Part shown: in pieces, positions 41,344-50,722 of the stretch | Layout: every line of letters begins with the position of its first letter | Position numbering within the stretch: position 1 is the stretch's first letter | NCBI GenBank assembly: GCA_017472145.1 | Contig: JAFUQX010000011.1 | Span: 1 to 64,000 of the forward strand | From: Ruminococcus sp. | Lineage (GTDB): Bacteria > Bacillota > Clostridia > Oscillospirales > Ruminococcaceae | Length of the DNA stretch: 64,000 bases | Direction of reading: 5' to 3' | Notes under the pieces: generated by a model | The model's input: the letters and a program-made list of their open reading frames with translations, nothing else | Told to the model about the DNA's origin: nothing | Database searches by the model: none | Program-made: the position numbers and the translations under genes

Positions 41344-41808
41344 TTACTTGCAGGCCCGGAGCAGATTGGCCATCTCCAGTGCACCCATAGCGCAGTCATA
41401 GCCCTTGTTGCCGGCCTTTGTGCCTGCACGCTCGATGGCCTGTTCAATGGTATCGGTGGTTACCACGCCGAACAGCACCGGAATGCCGCTTTCCAGGCCC
41501 ACCTGTGCAATGCCCTTGGAAACCTCTGCACAAACATAGTCATAGTGACTGGTTGCACCACGGATGACTGCACCCACGCAGATCACCGCATCATACTTTC
41601 CGGACAGAGCCAGAGTCTTTGCCGCCAGGGGAATCTCAAATGCACCCGGCACCCAGGCCAGTGTGATATCATCTCCGGATACGCCGTGACGCAGGAGGCA
41701 GTCCTCTGCACCGCCGATGAGCTTGCTTGTGATAAATTCATTGAAACGGGAGGCTACGATAGCCACCTTCAGGCCTTCGCCCAGATAATTTCCTTCCAGT
41801 GTACGCAT
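41344..41808 (-). CDS. ribH: 6,7-dimethyl-8-ribityllumazine synthase
   Basis: A 154-aa lumazine synthase joining ribitylaminouracil with dihydroxybutanone phosphate. [10 protein letters not shown] at the N-terminus, WVPGAFEIP, and the catalytic His in [11 protein letters not shown] are all present, and the length is normal. Fourth gene of the rib operon, 50 bp after ribBA, with a plain ribosome-binding site upstream (GGAAC...). Confidence 0.97.
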   Translation of the reverse strand: MRTLEGNYLGEGLKVAIVASRFNEFITSKLIGGAEDCLLRHGVSGDDITLAWVPGAFEIPLAAKTLALSGKYDAVICVGAVIRGATSHYDYVCAEVSKGIAQVGLESGIPVLFGVVTTDTIEQAIERAGTKAGNKGYDCAMGALEMANLLRACK

Positions 41809-41858
41809 AATTTTTCAGTTCCTTTCGATTTCTTGTTTTTATTTATAATAGTAAGAGG

Positions 41859-43064
41859 TTATTCCTTTCCGAAGTGGAGGAAATGCCCCATCTTAAACTG
41901 TTTGGTTTGCAGATAGCGGAGATTCTCCGGCTTTTCCGGAATATCGATTGGCACACGCTCGGTGATCTCCAGCCCGTATTCCGCCAGATCTGCGATCTTT
42001 TCCGGATTGTTGGTCATCAGACGCAGGCTGCTTGCCCCCAGAAGCTTCAGGATCTGCGCTCCCACGCTGTAATCACGCAGATCAGGTGCAAAGCCCAGCT
42101 GTACATTGGCCTCGATGGTATCCAGTCCCTGCTCCTGAAGGACATAGGCCTCGATTTTCTTGAGCAGGCCGATCCCTCGTCCCTCCTGACGAAGATAGAC
42201 AAGCGCACCCCGGCCCTCCTCTGCAATTTTCTGAAGAGCACGCTCCAGCTGTTCGCCGCAGTCACAGCGGCAGGAGCCGAACACATCGCCTGTCATGCAC
42301 TCGGAATGCACCCGGCACAGCACCGGCTGTCCATCGGAGAGATCACCCATGGTCAGCGCCACATGCTCCTCGCCGCTGAGGGTATTGATAAAGCCGTGGA
42401 GCCTGAATTCTCCGAATTTTGTGGGCAGCTTTGCGCAGGCTGTCTCCTTCATATAAAGATCATGCATGCGGCGGTACTTCTGCAAATCCCGGATGGTGAT
42501 CAGGGGCAGTCCCAGCTTTTCCGCCAGGTCAGAAACCTGCTCTCCGCGCATCATCGTGCCGTCCTCAGCCATGATCTCACAGCAGAGTCCCACCTCCTGA
42601 AGGCCGGCCAGCCGCATGAGATCGACTGTAGCCTCTGTGTGGCCGTTCCGCTCCAGCACGCCGCCGGGCCTGGCTTCCAGAGGAAACATATGACCGGGGC
42701 GTCGGAACTCTCCCGGATTGGAGTCCGGACTGGCGGCCCGGCGGGCCGTAATGCCGCGCTCTACCGCAGAAATGCCTGTGGTGGTATCCACGTGGTCGAT
42801 GGAAACGGTAAAGGCCGTCTCGTGATTGTCCGTATTCTTGGCTACCATCTGGCTCAGACCCAGACGGCGGACATGAGCCGTGCTCATGGGCATGCAGATG
42901 AGACCCTTGCCTACGCTGGCCATGAGGTTTATATTCTCCGTTGTAGCAAATTCTCCGGCACAGATGAGGTCGCCCTCGTTCTCACGTTCCGGGTCATCGG
43001 TGCAGAGAATACACTTGCCCTGTTTCAGAAATTCCAGAGCTTCTTCAATGGATGCGATCTTCAT
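41859..43064 (-). CDS. ribBA: Bifunctional 3,4-dihydroxy-2-butanone-4-phosphate synthase / GTP cyclohydrolase II
   Basis: A 401-aa fusion. Residues 1 to about 200 are the RibB domain (DDPERENEGDLICAGE, RRPGHMFPL, NGHTEATVDL); about 205-401 the RibA domain with the zinc site CRVHSECMTGDVFGSCRCDCG and the catalytic RQEGRGIGL. It supplies both branches of riboflavin synthesis from ribulose 5-phosphate and GTP. Third gene of the operon, 12 nt after ribE. Confidence 0.97.
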   Translation of the reverse strand: MKIASIEEALEFLKQGKCILCTDDPERENEGDLICAGEFATTENINLMASVGKGLICMPMSTAHVRRLGLSQMVAKNTDNHETAFTVSIDHVDTTTGISAVERGITARRAASPDSNPGEFRRPGHMFPLEARPGGVLERNGHTEATVDLMRLAGLQEVGLCCEIMAEDGTMMRGEQVSDLAEKLGLPLITIRDLQKYRRMHDLYMKETACAKLPTKFGEFRLHGFINTLSGEEHVALTMGDLSDGQPVLCRVHSECMTGDVFGSCRCDCGEQLERALQKIAEEGRGALVYLRQEGRGIGLLKKIEAYVLQEQGLDTIEANVQLGFAPDLRDYSVGAQILKLLGASSLRLMTNNPEKIADLAEYGLEITERVPIDIPEKPENLRYLQTKQFKMGHFLHFGKE

Positions 43065-43076
43065 AAGACATCTCCT

Positions 43077-43715
43077 TTAAAAACCATTTTCAAAGAGAAA
43101 TTCTCTCGTAATTCCAGAGGACTTTGCCGGAGCTGCGAGGAGCTTCTCTACATATTTTCCTATAATATCATTTTCGAGATTGACCACATCTCCGGCTCTC
43201 TTGGACAGGAGGGTGGTTTCCTTTGCTGTATGGGGAATCAGGCTCACGGAGAAATCCGTCCCTGTCACCCTTGTGACCGTGAGACTGATCCCATCAATAG
43301 CGACAGAGCCTTTTTCCACGATATACCGCAGAATATCCGGTGCGGCGCTGATGGTCACCACCACAGCGTTGCCCTCGGGCCTATGGGAGGATATTTTCCC
43401 TGTGCCGTCAATGTGACCAGCCACAATATGACCGCCGAAGCGTCCGTCCGCCGCCATAGCCCGTTCCAGATTCACACGGCTTCCGCTGCGGAGTGCTCCA
43501 AGGCTGCTCCGGCGCAGGGTTTCCGGCATGACATCGGCCGCAAAGCCACCTGCGCTCAGATCGGTAACAGTCAGGCATACACCATTCACAGCAATACTGT
43601 CTCCGATGCGTGTTCCCTCCAGAACGGTTCTGGCCTGAATATACAGGCGGCAGGCGGCCGGGGTATTTTCCAGACGGGAGACGATTCCCGTTTCTTCTAC
43701 AATTCCGGTAAACAT
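43077..43715 (-). CDS. ribE: Riboflavin synthase, alpha subunit
   Basis: A 212-aa enzyme that turns two lumazines into riboflavin plus ribitylaminouracil. Two homologous barrels are visible: MFTGIVEETG and NGVCLTVTD in the first, GHIDGTGKI and DGISLTVT in the second. The ATG directly follows the ribD stop (TAA-ATG), indicating coupled translation. Confidence 0.97.
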   Translation of the reverse strand: MFTGIVEETGIVSRLENTPAACRLYIQARTVLEGTRIGDSIAVNGVCLTVTDLSAGGFAADVMPETLRRSSLGALRSGSRVNLERAMAADGRFGGHIVAGHIDGTGKISSHRPEGNAVVVTISAAPDILRYIVEKGSVAIDGISLTVTRVTGTDFSVSLIPHTAKETTLLSKRAGDVVNLENDIIGKYVEKLLAAPAKSSGITREFLFENGF

Positions 43716-44840
43716 TTACTCAGCCGAAGCTCCTTTCGCTTTTAAGGTGATCAGTATATCCGTTCCCAGCAGCTGTACCTTTGGTTCGGAGAAGATGGCC
43801 GCATCCTTCATGCGCTTCAGTCCCAGCGGTCCCACAGGGGAGATCCCATCGCCGCCTACGATCTTCGGAGCAATATATGCCTGAAGTTCCGAAACCATGC
43901 CTGTTTTCAGAGCAGCTGCATGGATCTGCGCACCGCCCTCGATGAGCACGCTGGTAAGCCCCATTTCAGCTAGCTTCAGGAGTACCTCTGCAAGATCGGT
44001 GCGGCCATTTTTTTCGGAAACCTGGCACACCGTCACGCCCTTGTCCGTGAGCCGCTGAATTTTGTCGTGCTTGTCACTGCATGTCATGATGATCACAGGC
44101 GATTCTGCGGCGGTCTGTACAAGCTGACAACGCTCCGGAATCCGCAGAGCCGTGTCGCACACCACACGCACAGGATGTACAGGGTCATCCATGTGACAGA
44201 GGAGACTGGGGTCATCAGCCAGCACGGTCATGATTCCCACAAGGATTGCAGACACAGCCTTTCTGGTTTCCTGCACATGGGCACGGGCGATTTTTCCGGT
44301 TACCCACCTGGAGTCACCATTTCCGCAGGCGATCTTTCCGTCGGCAGACATGGCGTATTTACAGATGACATAGGGCTGTTTCGTTTTCATATAATGGAAA
44401 AAGAAGGCATTGAGGGCGTCGCACTCCTCCGGCAGCACTTCATAGAAGGTCTCGATGCCGGCCGCTCTGAGAATCTGGCTGCTTTTCCCGCTGACCAGAG
44501 GATTGGGATCGTATGAGCCGATGAATACCCTCCGGATACCGGCCTCGATGATGGCGTCGGTACAGGGCGGCTGCTTTCCGTGGTGACAGCACGGCTCAAG
44601 GGTGACAAAAAGGTCAGCTCCCTTGGGAGACTCGGTGCAGTTCTGGAGCGCATGACGCTCAGCGTGAAGATCGCCGTACTTGGCATGCCAGCCTTCGCCG
44701 ATGATGCGGTTATTTTTTACAAGAACTGCGCCGACCAGAGGATTGGGGCTGACCCGTCCTGTGCCGTTTTTGGCAAGCTGGATGGCCCGGCGCATATAGG
44801 ATTGTGCAGAATGACTGTAATAATTCAAGGCATAATTCAT
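43716..44840 (-). CDS. ribD: Bifunctional diaminohydroxyphosphoribosylaminopyrimidine deaminase / reductase
   Basis: About 375 aa. The N-terminal deaminase domain carries the zinc motifs HAERHAL and EPCCHHGKQPPC; the C-terminal reductase domain (from about 150) carries KYAMSADGKIA, DPSLL and SVLIEGGAQIHA. It deaminates and reduces the ring-opened GTP product. The start is uncertain: GGAG touches the ATG at 44840 with no spacing, so a TTG at 44830 or a later codon may be used. The riboswitch terminator ends only a few bases upstream. Confidence 0.94.
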   Translation of the reverse strand: MNYALNYYSHSAQSYMRRAIQLAKNGTGRVSPNPLVGAVLVKNNRIIGEGWHAKYGDLHAERHALQNCTESPKGADLFVTLEPCCHHGKQPPCTDAIIEAGIRRVFIGSYDPNPLVSGKSSQILRAAGIETFYEVLPEECDALNAFFFHYMKTKQPYVICKYAMSADGKIACGNGDSRWVTGKIARAHVQETRKAVSAILVGIMTVLADDPSLLCHMDDPVHPVRVVCDTALRIPERCQLVQTAAESPVIIMTCSDKHDKIQRLTDKGVTVCQVSEKNGRTDLAEVLLKLAEMGLTSVLIEGGAQIHAAALKTGMVSELQAYIAPKIVGGDGISPVGPLGLKRMKDAAIFSEPKVQLLGTDILITLKAKGASAE

Positions 44841-44847
44841 CTCCAAT

Positions 44848-44886
44848 CAAAAAAAGCTGCCCCATTCAGTCAGAACAGGGCAGCTG
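44848..44886 (-). terminator. FMN-riboswitch terminator
   Basis: On the minus strand AGCTGCCC (44878-44885) and GGGCAGCT (44855-44862) pair and are followed by a run of seven T, right before ribD. Confidence 0.88.
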
Positions 44887-44958
44887 CATCGTTTTCACAT
44901 AGGCTGTACAAAAATATAGGATATAATACACGGTATACAGGTACAGCAGAATACGGTG

Positions 44959-45098
44959 CATCAAGACTTCTTTCATCCGGACTCTACCGTCGGTTTCGGA
45001 TTTTCACCGAATCGGCCGCTTGAAAAGGCGGTTCGTGGACTTACAGTCAGCGACTGCTTACCACCGGCTATGAATTGCACATACCCTGAAGCTGATGG
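44959..45098 (-). promoter_or_regulatory. FMN riboswitch (RFN element)
   Basis: Reading on minus: CTTCAGGG, then GCCGGTGGTAAG, TAAGTCCACGAACC, a stem, CGGTGAAAATCCG, AACCGACGGT, AGAGTCCGGATG and GAAGTCTTGATG. These are the conserved boxes of the FMN aptamer in order. The closing stem joins CATCAGCTTC to GAAGTCTTGATG. It controls the five-gene rib operon by termination. Confidence 0.95.
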
Positions 45099-45108
45099 AA
45101 CTAAGTAT

Positions 45109-45137
45109 AGTATAACACAGGTCGGGGAAGATGTCAA
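45109..45137 (-). promoter_or_regulatory. Promoter of the rib operon
   Basis: On the minus strand TTGACA (45132-45137), 17 bp, TATACT (45109-45114). Confidence 0.88.
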
Positions 45138-45316
45138 CAGGAATCTCCGGCCTTTCCGCAAGCTGGCCACCGGAACAAAAAATCCAACGTTTTCGGCGTG
45201 ATTTCGTGCAATTTCGCCCACGAAAAAGAAATCTCCGGGAAAAACTTTTCTTTTTGCCCGAAAAGCCTTTTCCTGATTTCAAAAAAAAGCGAATTCGCCA
45301 AAAATGGAAAAACTGC

Positions 45317-45345
45317 TTGACAAAAGGGATTTTGTCCTGTATTAT
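45317..45345 (+). promoter_or_regulatory. Promoter of the glutamine synthetase gene
   Basis: TTGACA (45317-45322), 17 bp, TATTAT (45340-45345), leaving a leader of about 95 nt. Confidence 0.82.
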
Positions 45346-45381
45346 TGTAAATGTTAAATGAAGCTTTTATCAGGAAAATTC

Positions 45382-45427
45382 AGCGCATCCGGAGCAGTCC
45401 AGCGGACTTTTGCCGGACGCTTTTTTA
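45382..45427 (+). terminator. Terminator-like hairpin inside the glutamine synthetase leader (attenuator candidate)
   Basis: Nested pairs AGCG/CGCT, CCGG/CCGG and GTCC/GGAC form one hairpin followed by TTTTTT. It lies between the promoter and the ribosome-binding site, so full-length mRNA requires read-through or antitermination. No T-box, FMN or other known aptamer is seen in front of it. Confidence 0.7.
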
Positions 45428-45445
45428 TTTCAGGAGGTTTGTACT

Positions 45446-47539
45446 ATGTCGAAAGCAAATGTAACCGAGTATTTTGCATGTGACGTATTCAATGACGAGG
45501 TCATGCGGGCCAGACTGCCCAAGCCGATCTACAAGGCACTGACCAAAACCAAGAAAATGGGTGTGGCGCTCGATCCGGCCTATGCCGATGTGGTAGCCAA
45601 TGCCATCAAGGACTGGGCGATCGAACGGGGGGCCACTCACTACACACACTGGTTCCAGCCCATGACCGGCTCTACTGCGGAAAAGCATGACTCCTTCATC
45701 AGCCCGACGGATAACAATATGATCATCCTGAATTTCTCCGGCAAGGCCCTTGTCAAGGGCGAACCGGATGCATCCTCCTTCCCGTCCGGCGGTCTGCGTC
45801 AGACCTGCTCCGCACGAGGCTATACCATCTGGGATCCCACCTCTCCGATTTTTGTAAAGGAAGGCTCTCTGTATATTCCGACTGCGTTTGTATCCTACAC
45901 CGGTGAAACGCTGGATAAGAAAACGCCGCTGCTGCGTTCGATGGATGTGCTCAGCGAGCAGGCCCTCCGTGTGCTGCGGCTGTTCGGAAATACCACCGCT
46001 ACGAAGGTAACCTCTACGGTAGGCCCGGAGCAGGAATATTTCCTCATTGACAAGAAGATGTATGATCAGCGTGAGGATCTGATCATGACGGGCCGCACCC
46101 TGTTCGGCGCAACGCCTCCCAAGGGACAGGAGATGGATGACCAGTATTTTGCAAATCTCAAGCCCAGGATCGCCGCTTATATGGCCGATCTGGATGAAAC
46201 CCTCTGGAAGCTGGGCATCTATGCACATACCAAGCACAACGAGGTCGCTCCGGCCCAGCACGAGCTTGCCCCGATTTTCAATACATCCAATGTTTCCACC
46301 GACCAGAACTCCCTGACCATGGAGGTTATGAAGAAGGTGGCTCTCAAGCACGACCTGGTGTGTCTGCTCCATGAAAAGCCCTTTGCCGGTGTAAACGGAA
46401 GCGGTAAGCACAACAACTGGTCTATGAGCGCCAACGACGGACAGAATCTTCTTGATCCGGGCAGCACGCCCAGTGAGAATATGCAGTTCCTGACTTTCCT
46501 GTGTGCAGTGCTCAAGGGCGTGGATGAATATGCATCTCTGCTGCGGATCAGTGCCTCCTCCGCAGGAAATGATCACCGTCTGGGTGCACACGAAGCCCCT
46601 CCGGCCATCATTTCTATCTACATGGGCGAGGAGCTTCAGGGCGTTCTGGATGCTCTGGAAAACAACAGCACCTATAAGAGTGAGTCTCAGGAGTTCAAGA
46701 TCGGCGTTCATGCGCTGCCGGATTTTCCCAAGGATTCCACCGACCGGAACCGCACCTCTCCCTTTGCCTTTACCGGCAACCGCTTTGAGTTCAGAATGGT
46801 GGGTTCTTCTGATAATATTGCCTGCCCGAATCATCTGCTGAACACCATCGTAGCCGGTGAGCTGTGTGAGATCGCCGACCAGATGGAGGGCGTTTCTGCT
46901 GAGGATTTCGACACCCGGCTCAAGGAGCTGCTGGTGAAGATCATCAAGGAGCACAAGCGTATTATTTTCAATGGAAACGGCTATTCTCAGGAATGGGTAG
47001 AGGAAGCCGAGCGCAGAGGTCTGCCTATCTACAGAACCACAGTGGAAGCGGTTCCTCATTATGCAGATGAAAAGAATGTGGCTCTGCTTGAAAAGTTTGG
47101 TATCTTCACCCGGGCACAGATCCACAGCCGTATGGAGATCCTGCTGGAAAGATACTGCAAGACGGTGAATATCGAGTCTCTGACCATGATCGACATGGCC
47201 AAGAAGAAGTTCATTCCGGTGGCCCTGAGCTACTGCAAGGAGCTGTGCGATGGCATTGCTGTAAAGGGCGGCCTGGGGATTGATGCTTCTGTGGAGCGCA
47301 GTCTGGCTGAGAAGATCACAGCCCTCAACAGCGAGGCCTACAAGCTGGTGCTGGAGCTGGAGGAAAAGACAGCGGCCGCTGCTGCTCTGGAGGATATGTA
47401 TCAGATGGCACTGGCCTACAGGGAGAATGTGGTTTTCACTATGGAAAAGCTGCGTAAATGCGTGGATTCCATCGAGGTAATGATGCCCTCTGAAAAGTGG
47501 CCTGTTCCGGCGTACAGTGAGATGATTTTCAACGTATAA
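45446..47539 (+). CDS. glnN: Glutamine synthetase, type III
   Basis: A 697-aa enzyme making glutamine from glutamate and ammonia. The size and the segments [58 protein letters not shown] and [20 protein letters not shown] belong to the large GSIII family, not to the 440-470-aa GSI. GSIII is the main form in many gut Clostridia and Bacteroides. AGGAGG lies before the ATG at 45446. A single gene, regulated at least in part through its leader terminator. Confidence 0.97.
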   Translation: MSKANVTEYFACDVFNDEVMRARLPKPIYKALTKTKKMGVALDPAYADVVANAIKDWAIERGATHYTHWFQPMTGSTAEKHDSFISPTDNNMIILNFSGKALVKGEPDASSFPSGGLRQTCSARGYTIWDPTSPIFVKEGSLYIPTAFVSYTGETLDKKTPLLRSMDVLSEQALRVLRLFGNTTATKVTSTVGPEQEYFLIDKKMYDQREDLIMTGRTLFGATPPKGQEMDDQYFANLKPRIAAYMADLDETLWKLGIYAHTKHNEVAPAQHELAPIFNTSNVSTDQNSLTMEVMKKVALKHDLVCLLHEKPFAGVNGSGKHNNWSMSANDGQNLLDPGSTPSENMQFLTFLCAVLKGVDEYASLLRISASSAGNDHRLGAHEAPPAIISIYMGEELQGVLDALENNSTYKSESQEFKIGVHALPDFPKDSTDRNRTSPFAFTGNRFEFRMVGSSDNIACPNHLLNTIVAGELCEIADQMEGVSAEDFDTRLKELLVKIIKEHKRIIFNGNGYSQEWVEEAERRGLPIYRTTVEAVPHYADEKNVALLEKFGIFTRAQIHSRMEILLERYCKTVNIESLTMIDMAKKKFIPVALSYCKELCDGIAVKGGLGIDASVERSLAEKITALNSEAYKLVLELEEKTAAAAALEDMYQMALAYRENVVFTMEKLRKCVDSIEVMMPSEKWPVPAYSEMIFNV

Positions 47540-47553
47540 AAAATGATAAAGGG

Positions 47554-47580
47554 GACTTGCCGGATCGCAAGTCCCCTTTG
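47554..47580 (+). terminator. Terminator of glnN
   Basis: AAAGGGGACTTGC and GCAAGTCCCCTTT pair perfectly around CGGATC. Confidence 0.85.
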
Positions 47581-47600
47581 CTGGTCAAAAGAGTCTGATT

Positions 47601-47984
47601 TTACTGCTGGAACAGCTCATGGTTGTCATATACATGATTTTTCATAGCCTGAAAGCTCTCAGCGCTGATGACATGCTCGATGCGGCAGGCATCCTCCAGA
47701 GCGGTTTTCTCAGACACGCCCAGATACATCAGCCAGCTTGAAATCACCGTATGCCGCTCAAACATAGTTTCTGCAATTTCCCGTCCGGCCTCTGTCAGCG
47801 TAATATACCCATCCTTATCCACATTTACATACCCGTTTTCCCGAAGGTTTTTCATGGCTACGCTGACGCTGGGCTTCGAGTAGGACAGCTCATTTACAAT
47901 ATCGATCGAGCGGACAGCTCCCATGCGCTTTTGCAAAATCAGAATCGTTTCCAGATAATTTTCGGCCGATTCCTGAATTTTCAT
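47601..47984 (-). CDS. DtxR/MntR-family metal-dependent regulator
   Basis: A 127-aa regulator with the DtxR HTH (SIDIVNELSYSKPSVSVAMKNL) and the helical dimerization/metal domain (DACRIEHVISAESFQAM, with the Cys, Glu and His expected for metal binding). There is no SH3-like C-terminal domain, as in MntR. It probably senses manganese or iron; no transporter gene adjoins it, so the target genes are elsewhere. GGAGGTG precedes the ATG. Confidence 0.88.
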   Translation of the reverse strand: MKIQESAENYLETILILQKRMGAVRSIDIVNELSYSKPSVSVAMKNLRENGYVNVDKDGYITLTEAGREIAETMFERHTVISSWLMYLGVSEKTALEDACRIEHVISAESFQAMKNHVYDNHELFQQ

Positions 47985-48021
47985 GCAAACACCTCCAATC
48001 CTTCAACAACATATTTCTCTT

Positions 48022-48094
48022 ATTATACCACAGCTTTTGTTGAAATGCAACCTGTTTTTTCTCAGTTGACAAGACTTTATAGGTATGATATACT
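48022..48094. promoter_or_regulatory. Divergent promoters of the DtxR-type regulator and the DUF4250 gene
   Basis: Minus: TTGCAT (48045-48050), 17 bp, TATAAT (48022-48027). Plus: TTGACA (48066-48071), 17 bp, TATACT (48089-48094). The inverted pair TTCAACAA (48002-48009) and TTGTTGAA (48037-48044) flanks the minus -10 and may be an operator. Confidence 0.7.
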
Positions 48095-48131
48095 GAAATT
48101 GCTGAAATAAACAGGAAAAGGATGTGAAAGA

Positions 48132-48308
48132 ATGAATCTGCCAAACGACCCGGTCATGCTCATGAGCGTGCTGAATACAAAGCTGCGTGATGAATATTCC
48201 TCTCTGGAGGAGCTGTGCAAAGCGCTGGGACTGGAGCAGCCGGCCCTGGAGGAAAAGCTCAGAGCAGCTGGCTTTATCTATCGTCCGGAGCTGAATCAGT
48301 TCCGCTGA
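48132..48308 (+). CDS. DUF4250 small protein
   Basis: A 58-aa protein: MNLPNDPVMLMSVLNTKLRD, then SLEELCKALGL and AAGFIYRPELNQF. This is the whole DUF4250 fold, a small helical protein widespread in Clostridia and of unknown function. It has its own consensus promoter and an AAAGGATG before the ATG. Divergent from the DtxR-type regulator. Confidence 0.82.
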   Translation: MNLPNDPVMLMSVLNTKLRDEYSSLEELCKALGLEQPALEEKLRAAGFIYRPELNQFR

Positions 48309-48434
48309 AGGGCGCTTGATTCCGCCGGAATGCAGGCAGAGTGCGGTCTCTGGGGTGATCTTCAGAGGCCGCCCTGCGCTTTCTGCAATATGGATTTCAG
48401 CAGCAAACAAACAGCATAATAGGAGGGAATGCCA

Positions 48435-48860
48435 TTGGAAAAGCATGCAAAGAAAAAACATGCGTTCAAAAGGGTGCTGATCGGGGCCGCAGCCCTGCTC
48501 CTTTTGTATATTCTGATTACTCTGACCGGAATTTCGGGATATCTCATAAAATATGGCTATGGCATAAAGGAGCTGCCCCGGACGATCGCCGTATACTGCA
48601 ATTTCAGTGACGGCTTTACAGTGGATGAAACGGAATCCGGCCGCAGTGTATTCATAGGCCGGCCTGATTATATATACGACACCCTGGCGGAAGACAGCGG
48701 TTATTACGAGTCGGACAGGATGGGTCTTGTCCGTTATTATAACAAGAGCGGCGAGGAAGCTGAGCCAGCAGATTTCTATATTCATGCATCGGATGACTGG
48801 TGTCATTGGTTCAGGGTCTACGAAATGAGTGACGGCTATAGAATTGAGGATTTCCAATAA
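48435..48860 (+). CDS. Membrane-anchored hypothetical protein
   Basis: About 141 aa: a Lys/His-rich cytoplasmic start, one membrane helix (VLIGAAALLLLYILITLTGI) and a 100-residue extracellular part rich in Tyr, Asp and Gly ending GYRIEDFQ. AGGAGG at 48421-48426 fits a TTG start at 48435 (8 nt); the ATG at 48429 is only 2 nt from it. No motif of known function. A GC-rich hairpin (GGCGCAGCTGCA/TGCAGCTGCGCC, about 48876-48911) follows. Confidence 0.65.
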   Translation: MEKHAKKKHAFKRVLIGAAALLLLYILITLTGISGYLIKYGYGIKELPRTIAVYCNFSDGFTVDETESGRSVFIGRPDYIYDTLAEDSGYYESDRMGLVRYYNKSGEEAEPADFYIHASDDWCHWFRVYEMSDGYRIEDFQ

Positions 48861-48954
48861 GAAAAATCAAACAAAAGGCGCAGCTGCAAATCCGGTTCTG
48901 CAGCTGCGCCTGCGTTATGTATGGACAAGGAAATGTTTATCCAAAGACGTATTT

Positions 48955-49638
48955 TTATTGTCTTATTAAAACTGCATATCCTGCAACAGGATTATTGGCT
49001 TCCAGCAGATCAAATGCTGCGTTTTCTGCATCCTCCTTACTCATGTTTCCATCTTTCATATAAGGCTTTTGATAGTCATATGAATAAGGAGCGATATCGC
49101 TGAAATAAACAGCTATGCGAATATCATCAATCAGAAATATAGCCATGCACTCCCAATTGATAATACTGAAGCCACAGGAATCCGGCCTTCCCAAGGCCTC
49201 TGTAAGCTCCTGATAGGTCATGCCAATTCGTGTGCTGTCTGTTATTATGCCGGAGGTTACGCCGATTTGCTGCGGGTCACCATTCAGATTTTTTCCATAA
49301 GAAATTGTATATCCCGGAAACATGGGTGAACGCACTCCATCTTCGGCACTTTCTGACCATTGTCCAACTTCCGTATAATCCTGGTTGACGCCAGCAAAAA
49401 AGCGATTCTTGTCTACAAACATCAGATCATAAGCGCTATATCCTTCCAGTGAGGTTTCCTGCGGTGCAGTGACATCTGTTATCGGTTCTGTTTTTGCATC
49501 CTCCAATACAGATGTAGTCATCGAAGTCTCTGAGGATGTCCCTGAAGTCGGCTCAGACGCTGACTTCTTACAGCCGGCCAGCATGGTCAGCGCAATCAGC
49601 ATAATCAGGATTATACTGATTTTTTCTGTTTGTTTCAT
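48955..49638 (-). CDS. Lipoprotein of unknown function
   Basis: A 227-aa secreted protein: signal peptide and lipobox LTMLAGC (Cys about residue 22), a Ser/Thr/Glu linker, then a globular part with GYSAYDLMFVDKNR, GMTYQELTEALGRPD and a C-terminal DAENAAFDLLEANNPVAGYAVLI. The segment GMTYQELTEALGRP resembles the short helical repeats of BLIP/SmpA-like outer-surface proteins. GGAG precedes the ATG at 49638. Anchored at the outer face of the membrane. Confidence 0.75.
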   Translation of the reverse strand: MKQTEKISIILIMLIALTMLAGCKKSASEPTSGTSSETSMTTSVLEDAKTEPITDVTAPQETSLEGYSAYDLMFVDKNRFFAGVNQDYTEVGQWSESAEDGVRSPMFPGYTISYGKNLNGDPQQIGVTSGIITDSTRIGMTYQELTEALGRPDSCGFSIINWECMAIFLIDDIRIAVYFSDIAPYSYDYQKPYMKDGNMSKEDAENAAFDLLEANNPVAGYAVLIRQ

Positions 49639-49733
49639 AAGCAGGTTCTCCTTTTTATGTTCTGTGATTACTGTCATTATAACATAAAATCCGAAGAAAG
49701 TACAGACGGATTCTGTAATAAAGGCATTGAAAG

Positions 49734-49770
49734 AAGCAGCCGGCTTCTGAACAAAAGCCGGCTGCTTTAT
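49734..49770 (-). terminator. Terminator of sigG
   Basis: AAGCAGCCGGCTT and AAGCCGGCTGCTT pair over about 13 bp; on the minus strand the hairpin follows the sigG stop. Confidence 0.8.
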
Positions 49771-49772
49771 GC

Positions 49773-50546
49773 TTACACAGACTCCTTGATCTTACTCAGC
49801 GCACCCTTTTCCAGTCTGGACACCTGGGCCTGTGAGATGCCGATCTCGCTGGCCACCTCGATCTGGGTCTTGCCCTGAAAGAACCGCAGGTGGAGGATTT
49901 TCTTCTCACGGTCACTGAGACTCTGCATAGCCTCCCGGAAGGCGATCTCTCCCAGCCAGTTTTCTATGCCGTTCTTGTCGCTGATCTGGTCGAGGACATA
50001 GAGGGTATCCCCGGAGTCGGAATAGATCGGCTCATATAGGGATACCGGGTCTGTGACGCTTTCCAGCGCAATGACCACATCCTCTCTTTTTGCGCCGATT
50101 TCCTCTGCGATTTCCGTTATATTCGGCTCACGGCAGAGTGTACCGGTCAATCTCTCTTTGGCCTGCATGGCCTTGTAGGCCAGGTCTCTCAGAGAGCGGC
50201 TTACCTTGATCTGGCTGTAGTCTCTCAGATACCGGCGCAGCTCACCGCTGATCATAGGTACGCAGTAGGTGGAAAAGCGCACCTCCTTGCTCAGGTCGAA
50301 GTTGTTGATGGCCTTGATCAATCCCACAACGCCTACCTGAAAGAGGTCGTCCACATCCTCGCCCCGTCCGGTGAAACGCTGAATGACGCTGAGTACCAGC
50401 CGCAGATTTCCCTGAATCAGTTTATCTCTGGCCTCCCGGCTGCCCGTATCCCGGATCTCCCGGAGAAGCTCCATTTTCTCCTTTTCCTGCAATACAGTCA
50501 GCTCCGATGTATTTACCCCTGAAATAACGACCTTCTGAAAAGCCAT
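49773..50546 (-). CDS. sigG: Sporulation sigma factor SigG
   Basis: A 257-aa sigma-70 protein that runs late gene expression in the forespore. The N-terminal VVISGVNTSELTVL matches the SigG signature seen in Bacillus, region 2 is NLRLVLSVIQRF...DLFQVGVVGLIKAI, region 3 starts at ISGELRRYLRDYSQIKVSRSLRDLAYKA, and region 4 reads FFQGKTQIEVASEIGISQAQVSRLEKG. GGAGG precedes the ATG at 50546. sigE and spoIIGA, its usual neighbours, are not next to it. Confidence 0.95.
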   Translation of the reverse strand: MAFQKVVISGVNTSELTVLQEKEKMELLREIRDTGSREARDKLIQGNLRLVLSVIQRFTGRGEDVDDLFQVGVVGLIKAINNFDLSKEVRFSTYCVPMISGELRRYLRDYSQIKVSRSLRDLAYKAMQAKERLTGTLCREPNITEIAEEIGAKREDVVIALESVTDPVSLYEPIYSDSGDTLYVLDQISDKNGIENWLGEIAFREAMQSLSDREKKILHLRFFQGKTQIEVASEIGISQAQVSRLEKGALSKIKESV

Positions 50547-50653
50547 ACCATATACCTCCGTCCTTCTTTGGATGTATACAGTATTCCCCGCAGCCAACCT
50601 TTCTAATCAGGAGACACCGCCGGAAGGTTCTTCCAGAGCCGAAAACCAGGGTC

Positions 50654-50682
50654 TTGCAATTTGCCTGTATTCGTGTTATAAT
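50654..50682 (+). promoter_or_regulatory. Promoter of aroK
   Basis: TTGCAA (50654-50659), 17 bp, TATAAT (50677-50682). Confidence 0.8.
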
Positions 50683-50722
50683 AGGAAAAGATTCAGTATC
50701 GGAAGAAAAGAGGCGCATTTAC

